NCBI GenBank assembly: GCA_964351745.1
Contig: CAYGPI010000014.1
Location: 1-34,125 of the forward strand
Length of the DNA stretch: 34,125 nt
Direction: 5' to 3'
From: CAYNJF01 sp964351745
Lineage (GTDB): Bacteria; Pseudomonadota; Gammaproteobacteria; Berkiellales; Berkiellaceae
Made by a program: the position numbers and the translations under genes. The notes under the pieces were generated by a model. It was not told where the DNA came from and did not search any database. It saw nothing but the letters and a program-made list of their open reading frames with translations. Positions 24,253 to 31,902 of this stretch are shown one piece after another (within the stretch, counting starts at the first letter, position 1; every line of letters starts with the position of its first letter).

Positions 24253-24979
24253 CCTAAAATTTTCTCCTACAAAGATGCCTTTATGGCTGCACATCATAAC
24301 CTTTGCTTTACTTGGATTATTTTTACTTCTAAGTTTTTGGCAAGCTAAAAGAGGGCTCTCAAAGCAAGCCATCATCAATCAAGTAGAAGAAAAACATGAT
24401 GGTACAGGTTTAAACAGCACACAGCTTATCACTGATCTAAGCGGTCAAACATATTCTATTGGCCAACCGGTCACTTTAACAGGAAAGTTTGAAAACCAAC
24501 GTTTTTTTCTCCTTGAAAACAAAATGCATCAGGGAAAAATAGGATTTGATGTCATTCAACCCTTTTTAATCGACAACAATCTTTCTATTTTGGTTAATAG
24601 AGGTTGGATCCCCCGGCATATGAATAAAGATGGCCTCCTAGCTATTGCGCCTGTTGTAGAGATCGTTACAATTGGTGGTCAATTGTATCGGCCAACCCAC
24701 AATGTGTTTATCACTCAAAATATTGTAGAAGAGCAATGGCCGCAACAAGCATTAGAAATAAATCCCGAGTCTTTCGCGAAGCGACTTGATACAAAATTAT
24801 TTCCAATGGTAGTTAATTTACACAATGAATCACCTTATAGTTTTGTTGGACCCTTACCTATTGGCCAAACATTGAGTCCACAACGCCATTATGGATATAG
24901 CGCGCAATGGCTATGCTTCGCACTAATCTTAGCGAGTATTTGGATTTATAAACTATTTCGCCAAACGGAGAAGTCATGA
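24224..24979 (+). CDS. SURF1-family cytochrome oxidase assembly protein
   Basis: SURF1 helps insert heme a into subunit I. The 251-residue protein has a membrane helix near each end (about 20-38 and 224-243) flanking a periplasmic domain, the family topology. ILVNRGWIPR, FENQRFFLLENKMHQGKIGFDV and HYGYSAQWLCFALILASIWIY are the conserved segments. The first ATG (24224) overlaps the antisense DUF2909 gene; the Met at 24275 (MPLWLHIITF) is an alternative that removes the overlap. It overlaps the next gene by four bases (ATGA), showing coupling. Confidence 0.93.
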   Translation: MTTETNDPLILKFSPTKMPLWLHIITFALLGLFLLLSFWQAKRGLSKQAIINQVEEKHDGTGLNSTQLITDLSGQTYSIGQPVTLTGKFENQRFFLLENKMHQGKIGFDVIQPFLIDNNLSILVNRGWIPRHMNKDGLLAIAPVVEIVTIGGQLYRPTHNVFITQNIVEEQWPQQALEINPESFAKRLDTKLFPMVVNLHNESPYSFVGPLPIGQTLSPQRHYGYSAQWLCFALILASIWIYKLFRQTEKS

Positions 24980-25597
24980 GCACAACAATCAAACCGGACA
25001 CACGTAAAGTCAAACCACGGTTGGTCCTAGCTCTTTTAATTGTCGTATTCATGGGGCCGATGCTTTTTGCTTGGGGCATGTATCAAAGAGCCGATAATCT
25101 TTCTTTTAGTTACATCAATCAAGGGGAGCTTATCTTACCAACCGTGCCCATTGAAAAAATGGAGCTAAAAGATAGCCGAACAGATCAAGTATTCCCCCTC
25201 ACTCAAATGGCTGGCAAATGGTCTGTTGCATACCTTTTGCCCGATCTATGCGGTGAGCTTTGCCATAAAAATCTATACAACATTAGACAAGTTCATACCG
25301 CTTTGGGTAAAAATGCTGATCGAGTACAGCGTATGGTCTGGGCTTTGCCACACCAAAATCAACAACCCAATGCTTTTATCTTTGATACTTATCCTGAAGT
25401 CATACAAACCACGTTATTGGCAGCTCCATTCAAACAACATCTCAATCCCTTTGTGGATGAAGTGGAAAGAATCGAAATAGGTGCCTTCTTTATTATTGAT
25501 CCCTTAGGCAATGTCATGATGGCATACGCCGGAGACATNNNNNNNNNNCATCATGAAAGATCTGAAACGTTTGCTTAAAGTTTCGCAAATTGGATAA
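24976..25597 (+). CDS. SCO-like/thioredoxin-like oxidase assembly protein, interrupted by an assembly gap
   Basis: One N-terminal membrane helix (about 15-35) anchors a thioredoxin-like periplasmic domain with LPDLCGELCHKNLYNIRQVH, where C92 and C96 form a CxxxC like that of SCO proteins, and FFIIDPLGNVMMAY near the end. It probably handles copper or disulfides during CuA assembly; this cox-locus protein has no settled name that I know. Ten N at 25539-25548 break the frame. The natural C-terminus is MKDLKRLLKVSQIG, ending at TAA 25595-25597, three bases before ctaA. That tail is out of frame with the start by one base, so the gap length is wrong. Confidence 0.82.
25539..25548. other. Assembly gap (10 N)
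   Basis: Ten unknown bases lie inside the thioredoxin-like gene. Frame continuity across the gap needs a length divisible by three (9, 12 and so on), so the ten N are a placeholder rather than a measured length. Confidence 0.95.
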
Positions 25598-25600
25598 GTT

Positions 25601-26602
25601 ATGCGCCAAAAATTAATTTTACTGATTGTCTGTCTAACTTTTGCCGTGATTGTCCTTGGTGGGTATACGCGGCTGACAGATGCTGGTTTAGGATGTCCTG
25701 ATTGGCCAGGCTGTTATGGTCAAGTCCTTGCTCCTTCTAGTGATAAGGCTATTGTTCAGGCATCAGCGCAATATCCTCATGCCCCAGTCGATGTTTCCAA
25801 AGCTTGGACAGAAATGGTTCATCGGTATTTTGCGTCAAGTCTTGGATTTTTTATTCTAATTTTAGCCGCCATCACTCATTTTAGTAAAACAGCCCAGCCC
25901 TCTGAAAAATGGTTAACCAAAGGACTGCTTGCTCTTGTTATTTTCCAAGGCGCTCTGGGCATGTGGACCGTCACCCTCAAATTGTTTCCCTTGGTTGTGA
26001 TGTCCCACTTACTTGGAGGCATCTTGACCTTATCTTTGCTATGGATTCTATGGCACATCAAATCGCCCTCTCAATATAAAATGAGCCCCTTTTCTCCTAA
26101 AAGACTTATTGGGTTTACGATATTTGCCTTAGTGATTCAAATTGCCCTAGGTGGTTGGACATCAACGAATTATGCAGCCCTCAGCTGCCCCAATTTCCCC
26201 TTTTGCGCTGAAAGCTTTTTTCCTCAATTTGATTGGCAAGCCTTTGATTTCTGGGGTGCCTTAGCTTACGACAACCCTTTGACCTATCTTTCTCTAGAAG
26301 CCAGACAAACCATTCATATGCTTCATCGTATGGGTGCCTTAGTGGTTACCTTACTGATCATGGCTTGCAGTTTTTCTCTTATGAAATTTAGAATCAAAGA
26401 GCCGTCACTGCGTCAATTGCCTATTCTTAACTGGTTAATGATTTTACTGTTAGTTGTGCAAGTTGTTTTAGGTATCACGAACGTCTTAGCCCAACTACCA
26501 CTTAGCATCGCCATGCTTCATCATAGTGTCGCCGTTCTCTTGCTGATGCTTATGCTTAAAATTTATATGGCCCTACCTAAGAAAGGGATAGCTTATGCTT
26601 GA
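25601..26602 (+). CDS. ctaA: Heme A synthase (COX15/CtaA)
   Basis: CtaA oxidises the C8 methyl of heme O to a formyl group, giving heme A for subunit I. The 333-residue protein has eight membrane helices. Typical segments are VLGGYTRLTDAGLGCPDWPGC (20-40 region), EMVHRYFAS with a heme-ligand His, VVMSHLLGG, ALGGWTSTNYAALSCPNFPFC with a paired Cys loop, IHMLHRMGALV and MLHHSVAVLL. The two Cys-containing loops and four His are all present. It overlaps ctaB by eight bases. Confidence 0.96.
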   Translation: MRQKLILLIVCLTFAVIVLGGYTRLTDAGLGCPDWPGCYGQVLAPSSDKAIVQASAQYPHAPVDVSKAWTEMVHRYFASSLGFFILILAAITHFSKTAQPSEKWLTKGLLALVIFQGALGMWTVTLKLFPLVVMSHLLGGILTLSLLWILWHIKSPSQYKMSPFSPKRLIGFTIFALVIQIALGGWTSTNYAALSCPNFPFCAESFFPQFDWQAFDFWGALAYDNPLTYLSLEARQTIHMLHRMGALVVTLLIMACSFSLMKFRIKEPSLRQLPILNWLMILLLVVQVVLGITNVLAQLPLSIAMLHHSVAVLLLMLMLKIYMALPKKGIAYA

Positions 26603-27500
26603 TCTTCCAATCGCCAAGGCATCATTTAGAGATTATTTAGAGCTTACCAAGCCTAAAGTTGTTCTGCTCATGTTGGTCACGGCTATGGTTGGCATGCTCT
26701 TAGCCTCGCCACCTAATATTCTACCGACCAAAGCACTTTTATTAGGCACCATAGGTATCGCCTTTGCGGCAGGTAGTGCTGCCATTATCAACCACTTAGT
26801 TGATAAACGTATCGATACCCTTATGAAACGCACCCAAGCACGTCCTGTTGCAACTGGGCGTATTCAACCATTTAAGGCGGCATTGTTTTCAATGCTGCTC
26901 GGGGTTATCGGCCTTGGTATTTTACATTTTTTCTTTAATGGACTTAGCGCTTGGCTCACTTTCTTGAGCTTAGTCGGTTACGCTGGTATTTATACTTTGT
27001 TCCTAAAACACGCCACACCACAAAATATAGTCATTGGTGGGCTTGCTGGTGCGACGCCTCCCTTGCTTGGCTGGGTGGTTGTGACAGGCCAGTTAGATGC
27101 CAATGCATTACTTCTTGTTCTCATTATCTTTGCTTGGACGCCACCCCATTTTTGGGCACTCAGTATTTACCGTCTTGAAGATTATAAAAAAGCTAAAATC
27201 CCCATGCTTCCTGTCACCCATGGCGTCGCTTTTACAAAACTTAATATCGTGTTGTATACCTTATTAATGATAATCAGCACGATGTTACCTTTTGTCTCTG
27301 GTTTGTGCGGTTGGATCTACCTTGTTCCCGCCCTTATTCTAGGTCTTACTTTTTTAGGTTTTAGCATCGCTCTCTATCGAAGCTCTGATCCAAAAATTGC
27401 TTTTTATACTTTTTTATTCTCTATTTTTTATTTGTTAGGGCTTTTTATAAGTCTCTTACTTGATCATTATGTTTTATTCTGGTTGGATGGTATCTTATGA
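26595..27500 (+). CDS. ctaB: Protoheme IX farnesyltransferase (heme O synthase, COX10/CtaB)
   Basis: CtaB attaches farnesyl to protoheme to give heme O, the substrate of CtaA. The 301-residue polytopic UbiA-superfamily enzyme has NHLVDKRIDTLMKRTQARP (about 66-84), the Asp-rich prenyl-diphosphate motif, and WTPPHFWALSIYRLEDYKKAKIPM-type second motif residues around 176-199. LTKPKVVLLMLVTAMVGM opens the first helix. It overlaps ctaA by eight bases and the SCO gene by four, so the three are translated as a unit. Confidence 0.96.
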   Translation: MLDLPIAKASFRDYLELTKPKVVLLMLVTAMVGMLLASPPNILPTKALLLGTIGIAFAAGSAAIINHLVDKRIDTLMKRTQARPVATGRIQPFKAALFSMLLGVIGLGILHFFFNGLSAWLTFLSLVGYAGIYTLFLKHATPQNIVIGGLAGATPPLLGWVVVTGQLDANALLLVLIIFAWTPPHFWALSIYRLEDYKKAKIPMLPVTHGVAFTKLNIVLYTLLMIISTMLPFVSGLCGWIYLVPALILGLTFLGFSIALYRSSDPKIAFYTFLFSIFYLLGLFISLLLDHYVLFWLDGIL

Positions 27501-28129
27501 AATGGCATCATAAAATTTTATTTTTTACATTTGCAGTCGTTGCCCTTGGGCTCATAGTCGGTATCTGGAAAGAGTCCTATCATCAATCAAATGAAGTTCC
27601 CACGCTTTATACCGGCACGACGCTGCCTGCAACCAAACCTTTTCCTAGTTTCTCTCTAACAGATGATCATAACCGCGTTGTCGATCAAACGCTTTTTACC
27701 CACCATTGGAGCCTTGTCTTTTTTGGATATACACAATGCCCTGAGCTATGCCCAAAAACCTTAAGTCTAATGTCTGAAGTCAAACAAATCGTAGGTCTTC
27801 AAGCGCCTTTTAATATGTTCATCATCTCCATCAATCCGAATGAAGATACGCCAGATCAATTGAATTATTTTCTATCGCAACCCCACTACAAAAAAGGGCT
27901 GCTTAAAGGTCTTACTGGAAACCGCGATCAAATCAAAGCGCTGGCAGAGACCATCGGACTATATATCCAAGAAGATATTCCTGATGTTGGTCACATCGAG
28001 CACAGTGGCACCATCATTGTCATTAATCCTAAAGGCGAGCTTCATGCTTTAATCACAAAGCCAAACGATCCGTTTCTTATCGCTAAAGATCTACAAAAAT
28101 TAATGCAACATCACGCAAAGCAAGTCTAG
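27497..28129 (+). CDS. SCO1/SenC-family copper chaperone
   Basis: SCO proteins load copper onto the CuA site of subunit II. The 210-residue protein has an N-terminal membrane helix (about 7-24) and a thioredoxin fold with GYTQCPELCPKTLS (copper ligands C81 and C85) and VGHIEHSGTIIVINPKG, where H169 is the likely third ligand. It overlaps ctaB by four bases (ATGA). It closes the oxidase cluster; a 12-bp hairpin follows 18 bases past the stop. Confidence 0.94.
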   Translation: MKWHHKILFFTFAVVALGLIVGIWKESYHQSNEVPTLYTGTTLPATKPFPSFSLTDDHNRVVDQTLFTHHWSLVFFGYTQCPELCPKTLSLMSEVKQIVGLQAPFNMFIISINPNEDTPDQLNYFLSQPHYKKGLLKGLTGNRDQIKALAETIGLYIQEDIPDVGHIEHSGTIIVINPKGELHALITKPNDPFLIAKDLQKLMQHHAKQV

Positions 28130-28147
28130 ATCATCGTTCAAATAAGC

Positions 28148-28179
28148 CATTCGTCAAAATAAGTTTGTTTTGACGAATG
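28148..28179 (+). terminator. Terminator at the end of the oxidase cluster
   Basis: CATTCGTCAAAA (28148-28159) pairs perfectly with TTTTGACGAATG (28168-28179), loop eight bases, followed by AGATCTTTT. Being AT-rich with a displaced T-run, it is moderate in strength. Confidence 0.6.
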
Positions 28180-28191
28180 AGATCTTTTAAT

Positions 28192-28761
28192 ATGTTTCCA
28201 TATTTTCTTAACTTAAAAAAACTTATGAAAGAAGCCATTATCGCCTGGATAGACAAAGTCAAATCAACACTTGCCCAGCGCCGTCTCAATATGCCAACAG
28301 GACTCAAAGCCCACCAAGCGTTTATTCAAGACATTGAAGCTCAAGAGCAATCACTAGAAAACTTTAAAGAGTCTGTTGATAAGCTGGATGAATCAATCAA
28401 ACCATCGTTTAGTGCATCCTTGTTTGTTTTATTCATTGATTCTGTTGTCCCTGTTTTCAGAGCTTGGCGAAGCCGGTTTAGCAAAATTAGTGAGAAAGGA
28501 CAGGCTAATCTTTCCTCCCATCAAAATGCTTTGAGTGAATTTATACCTTTAAAGTTAAGTATGATTGAGTGGCTAGCTCTATTAAACCAACAAGGCGCCT
28601 TTTATCCTGTGACTGATCCAGAAAGACCTGCCATGTCTATCCTTCAAGCTTATGATAAAGTTAGATTTTTAGAAAGCCACACCTTGCAGAGTCAGGGTCA
28701 GGATGCTGATGACACCAAAGACAACTCTCATCAATCGGCGCCCCTCAGAAATACAAAATAG
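28192..28761 (+). CDS. Hypothetical protein of 189 residues
   Basis: I do not recognise this protein. It starts MFPYFLNLKKLMKEAIIAWI; an ATG at 28177 lies inside the terminator hairpin and is less likely. It is mostly helical and charged, with one moderately hydrophobic stretch (SLFVLFIDSVVPVFRAW, about 78-94) that could be a membrane-associated helix. The tail (about 165-189) is polar with many Gln, Asp and Ser. A strong terminator follows. It adjoins the minus-strand 449-residue gene, and the two may form a convergent pair of accessory genes inserted between the oxidase and zinc loci. Confidence 0.6.
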   Translation: MFPYFLNLKKLMKEAIIAWIDKVKSTLAQRRLNMPTGLKAHQAFIQDIEAQEQSLENFKESVDKLDESIKPSFSASLFVLFIDSVVPVFRAWRSRFSKISEKGQANLSSHQNALSEFIPLKLSMIEWLALLNQQGAFYPVTDPERPAMSILQAYDKVRFLESHTLQSQGQDADDTKDNSHQSAPLRNTK

Positions 28762-28768
28762 CATGCAA

Positions 28769-28798
28769 AAAAAAGCCTTCATTCCTGAAGGCTTTTTT
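28769..28798. terminator. Strong bidirectional Rho-independent terminator
   Basis: The GCCTTCA/TGAAGGC stem (28775-28781 with 28786-28792) has loop TTCC and is flanked by six A on the left and six T on the right, so it works in both orientations. It lies between convergent stops at 28761 and 28820. Confidence 0.9.
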
Positions 28799-28819
28799 AT
28801 TTTCATAACAAAGCAAAAA

Positions 28820-30169
28820 TTAAGCTTTTTTCCTTAGTGCCTTACGAGCTCTTGGTGCCGCTTCAGCTTCAGCTTCCTCTTCGTCTCTATCAACCAAATA
28901 CACCACGGTTGGATTATATGGATCAAAAGAAACTTCAAAACCACGCTCACCTAAGCGCTCTTTCAGAGCCGACAATCGACAGTTAGAGCGAGCGCGCTCA
29001 GTTGGAGTCACCTTTGGTAAATGTACTGGGATTTGTTTTGGATCAATCTGGTTATTATGAAAACCCAGCCCCTGCAAAGCATGAATCGGCGCGGTTAAAC
29101 CGATGAGTGTTGTCGCAAACGACCAAACAGCTGCTGTACCAGCAAAAGCTTGCAATGCGATTGGCGACAAAGCGCTCAGCAAAGATGAACCAAGCGTGGC
29201 AGCAAAAACAGCCGTCGCTCCCATATAAGCCGCATATCCTACACAAGCAAATAAAATCGTCGATCTAAATGCTTTTTTACGATCAATGTTGTCTGTAGAA
29301 AGAAAGTTCTTGCTCAAATTCCAACGCAAATCTCTCCATAACCATTCTCCGACACCATAAGTCGTAAATTGATTTGCCGTATCATTAACCACAAGAGCTG
29401 CAAAACCTGCCATGACAGCAAAAAGAGGATTAGTCATGACAACGACCGTAGCAAGCACAAAGCTCATGGTTAAAATCAAAGCTGTAGCGCCCATCAAATA
29501 ATGAACCTGATCTTCTTTAGTCTTAGGTTTTTTATTGTCTAATGTGATGCAAAGCTCTTTATTGCCATCTTCTTTGATGCGATATTCTGTTTCTTGCAAA
29601 CGACCAAGCCATTCTTCTAGTCTCAAACGAAAAATTTCTTGTGGCAGATAGCCATGATCTTGCTGCCAAGTGTACTCAGCTCGCAAACGTTTTTGAATAT
29701 CAGTGCGATTCGTTGTTGGCAATAAAGCAAGCTCAAAGGCTGACTTGGCTTGCCCTTTTAATGGCCCTTCTTGGGTATGATATAAACTGGCATGAATTTT
29801 TTTTAAAGTCTGTTTTAAATCTTTGTCTGACTTTTCAGGATAAAACTCTTCAACTAGATTTCGTAACACACGATCACGAGAATTGAGTAAATCTTTTGCT
29901 GAAAATTGATAAGTTTTTCTAGCCTGCTTTTTTAGTCGAATGAATTCAGACTGAAAACGTTGATTGCGTAAACCTGCAGGTTTTTTAGCAAGCTGATAAA
30001 GACCTAGAACAAAAGCCCCAACATCTTCACCTTGTGCATTTTCAATTTGTGCATAAGCACTAGACACCGTGCGCTGACTAGGGGCTGAGCCTTTTGTAAA
30101 TGAATTTAACCATCCAAGGGCTCTGGCATACATAGGCTGCGAAGCTTCTCTTTTTGGTGTTGCAATCAT
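28820..30169 (-). CDS. Hypothetical multi-helix membrane protein with soluble ends (449 residues)
   Basis: I do not recognise a family. Residues 1-215 are soluble, helical and basic. Three or four membrane helices follow (about 225-265 and 308-365, rich in Ala and Val). The C-terminal 80 residues are soluble and finish with an acidic repeat EEEAEAEAA and a basic tail PRARKALRKKA. The start has an excellent AGGAG site and a promoter upstream. There is no signal peptide. Large soluble N-termini with internal membrane helices and low-complexity tails occur in effectors that insert into host membranes, but an ordinary inner-membrane protein is equally possible. Confidence 0.7.
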   Translation of the reverse strand: MIATPKREASQPMYARALGWLNSFTKGSAPSQRTVSSAYAQIENAQGEDVGAFVLGLYQLAKKPAGLRNQRFQSEFIRLKKQARKTYQFSAKDLLNSRDRVLRNLVEEFYPEKSDKDLKQTLKKIHASLYHTQEGPLKGQAKSAFELALLPTTNRTDIQKRLRAEYTWQQDHGYLPQEIFRLRLEEWLGRLQETEYRIKEDGNKELCITLDNKKPKTKEDQVHYLMGATALILTMSFVLATVVVMTNPLFAVMAGFAALVVNDTANQFTTYGVGEWLWRDLRWNLSKNFLSTDNIDRKKAFRSTILFACVGYAAYMGATAVFAATLGSSLLSALSPIALQAFAGTAAVWSFATTLIGLTAPIHALQGLGFHNNQIDPKQIPVHLPKVTPTERARSNCRLSALKERLGERGFEVSFDPYNPTVVYLVDRDEEEAEAEAAPRARKALRKKA

Positions 30170-30221
30170 GACTTATCTCCTAAAATACCAAATCTAATTC
30201 GATCAATGTGAACGACCAAAT

Positions 30222-30249
30222 ATTTTAGCAGCCCCTGAGATGCAAGCAA
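30222..30249 (-). promoter_or_regulatory. Probable promoter of the 449-residue gene
   Basis: On the minus strand, TTGCTT (30249-30244) and TAAAAT (30227-30222) are separated by 16 bases, about 53 bases upstream of the ATG at 30169 and downstream of the znuB stop. Confidence 0.45.
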
Positions 30250-30265
30250 AGACAAATCGAAACCC

Positions 30266-31066
30266 TTAGTTAACTTTCTTTATTGTCACCAAAAGACTAC
30301 CAAAGAAAATAATGCCCATGGTCACTACTAGAGCTGGCCCTGTTGGCACATCAATCCATTGGGAGAAGGCAAAACCAATTAACACACTCACGCAAGCTAT
30401 GATGACCGCAATGACAGCCAAACCCAAAGGACTTTTTGCAAAACACCTAGCGGCCGCCGCTGGCATGATAAGCATAGCGGTCATTAATAAAACCCCTACG
30501 ATTTTTATGCCCATAGCAACCACAAAGGCTAGTAGAAGAATGAAATAGGCCCGTTGACGCTTTACTTCAACACCCTCAACTTGAGCCAGATCAGGATGCA
30601 CAATGATTCTTAGCAAATTTGACCAAATTCGAGTTAAAACAGCGAAGACGATCAGAGCACTGCCAGCTATCACCCCTAAATCAAACCATGTGACCGCTAA
30701 CACATCTCCGTAAAGGTAAGACAACAAATCAACTCGAGATGGCAAAAAGCTAAAGCATAATAAACCCAGAGCAAGTCCGGTGTGCGAGAGCAATCCTAAC
30801 AAGGTATCGTTACTGAACCAGGTGTATTGTTGTAAAGACAACATAATCCCTGCAACCATAAGCGCAATAACCAAAATACCTAGGGTTGGATCAATGGCAA
30901 GAAATAAACTAAAGGTAATTCCAAGTAAACTAGCGTGTGCAAGTGCATCACCAAAATAGGCCATGCGTTGCCATATGACCAAAGCACCTAATGGTCCTGT
31001 CATCATGGCCACACCAAGCCCTGCTAACACGGCTCTCAACAAATAGCTGGGCAACAACTCAGTCAT
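30266..31066 (-). CDS. znuB: Zinc ABC transporter permease ZnuB
   Basis: ZnuB is the membrane channel of the high-affinity zinc importer. The 266-residue protein has seven or eight membrane helices of the ABC-3 permease family, with MMTGPLGALVIWQRMAYFGDA and ALAHASLLGITFSL near the start, the expected coupling region, and LLMTAMLIMPAAAARCFAKS late in the chain. It overlaps znuC by eight bases, so the two are cotranslated. The divergent neighbour znuA provides the binding protein, the same arrangement as in E. coli. Confidence 0.93.
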   Translation of the reverse strand: MTELLPSYLLRAVLAGLGVAMMTGPLGALVIWQRMAYFGDALAHASLLGITFSLFLAIDPTLGILVIALMVAGIMLSLQQYTWFSNDTLLGLLSHTGLALGLLCFSFLPSRVDLLSYLYGDVLAVTWFDLGVIAGSALIVFAVLTRIWSNLLRIIVHPDLAQVEGVEVKRQRAYFILLLAFVVAMGIKIVGVLLMTAMLIMPAAAARCFAKSPLGLAVIAVIIACVSVLIGFAFSQWIDVPTGPALVVTMGIIFFGSLLVTIKKVN

Positions 31067-31817
31067 CTTTTGGCTCCTTGGCCGGTGTAATATGCCCTTC
31101 TATATCGTGGCTATGATCATGATGATGCGTATAAAGAGCCAACCCTTTCGCATCCATACCAAAAAGTTGAGCAAAAGCAGGATCTTTGGCAACGACTTCC
31201 GGTCGCCCAGAGCAACAAACATGCTGATTCAAACAAACAACTTTGTCTGTTTCAGCCATAACTAAGCTTAAATCATGCGAGACAACCAAAATACCACAGT
31301 GACGATTTCTTCGAATTCGAGCCAACAAACGATACATTTCTGCCTGTCCTGTAATATCAACGCCTGCTGCAGGCTCATCCAAAACGAGAAGATCTGGTTG
31401 CTGACTTAATGCTCTCGCCAATAAGACTCTCTGGAGTTCCCCCCCAGACAGACGATACATCCAAGACGAAATTAAATGCTGCCCACCAACTTCATCTAAA
31501 GCTGATAACAAATCAAGGTTTTGGGGTTGACCTAATTTTAAAAACTGCTCAACTGATAAAGGCATCGACTGCTCAAACAGTATTTTTTGAGGTGTATAAC
31601 CAACTTTTAAGTTTTTAGGCTTGATGATTTGACCCGCAGTTGGCTTGATAAGGCCTAAGATGCATTTCAGCAAACAAGATTTGCCTGCGCCATTAGGACC
31701 CATAATCGTCAAAATTTCATCGGAATGTATATTAAGTGAAATATTTCTTAATATCTCGCGCTTTTCTAAGACCAAACCAAGGTCATTTACTTGAATTAAT
31801 GCATCGTTATCTTGCAT
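31059..31817 (-). CDS. znuC: Zinc ABC transporter ATPase ZnuC, His-rich tail
   Basis: This is the ATPase of the zinc importer. The 252-residue protein has Walker A GPNGAGKS (40-47), the Q-loop near YTPQ, signature LSGGELQ (123-129), Walker B LLVLDEPAAG (143-152) and the switch His in VVSHDLSLV. The C-terminus carries HHHDHSHDIEGH, a His cluster that could bind zinc and sense its level. AAGG lies eight bases upstream of the ATG. It is divergent from znuA with an 85-base gap. A Zur operator is expected there, but I see no clear palindrome. Confidence 0.93.
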   Translation of the reverse strand: MQDNDALIQVNDLGLVLEKREILRNISLNIHSDEILTIMGPNGAGKSCLLKCILGLIKPTAGQIIKPKNLKVGYTPQKILFEQSMPLSVEQFLKLGQPQNLDLLSALDEVGGQHLISSWMYRLSGGELQRVLLARALSQQPDLLVLDEPAAGVDITGQAEMYRLLARIRRNRHCGILVVSHDLSLVMAETDKVVCLNQHVCCSGRPEVVAKDPAFAQLFGMDAKGLALYTHHHDHSHDIEGHITPAKEPKDD

Positions 31818-31902
31818 TCGTTGAACCTTACTTTTATCCTGTTTGGGAAAGCGCTCATACTAGCTAAGCCGAATATTGTATCACGGTCTGGAGAGAACCA
31901 TC

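Noticed and set aside
31818..31902. Zur operator between znuC and znuA
   Set aside because: A zinc-responsive operator is expected here, but I find no convincing palindrome of the Zur type.
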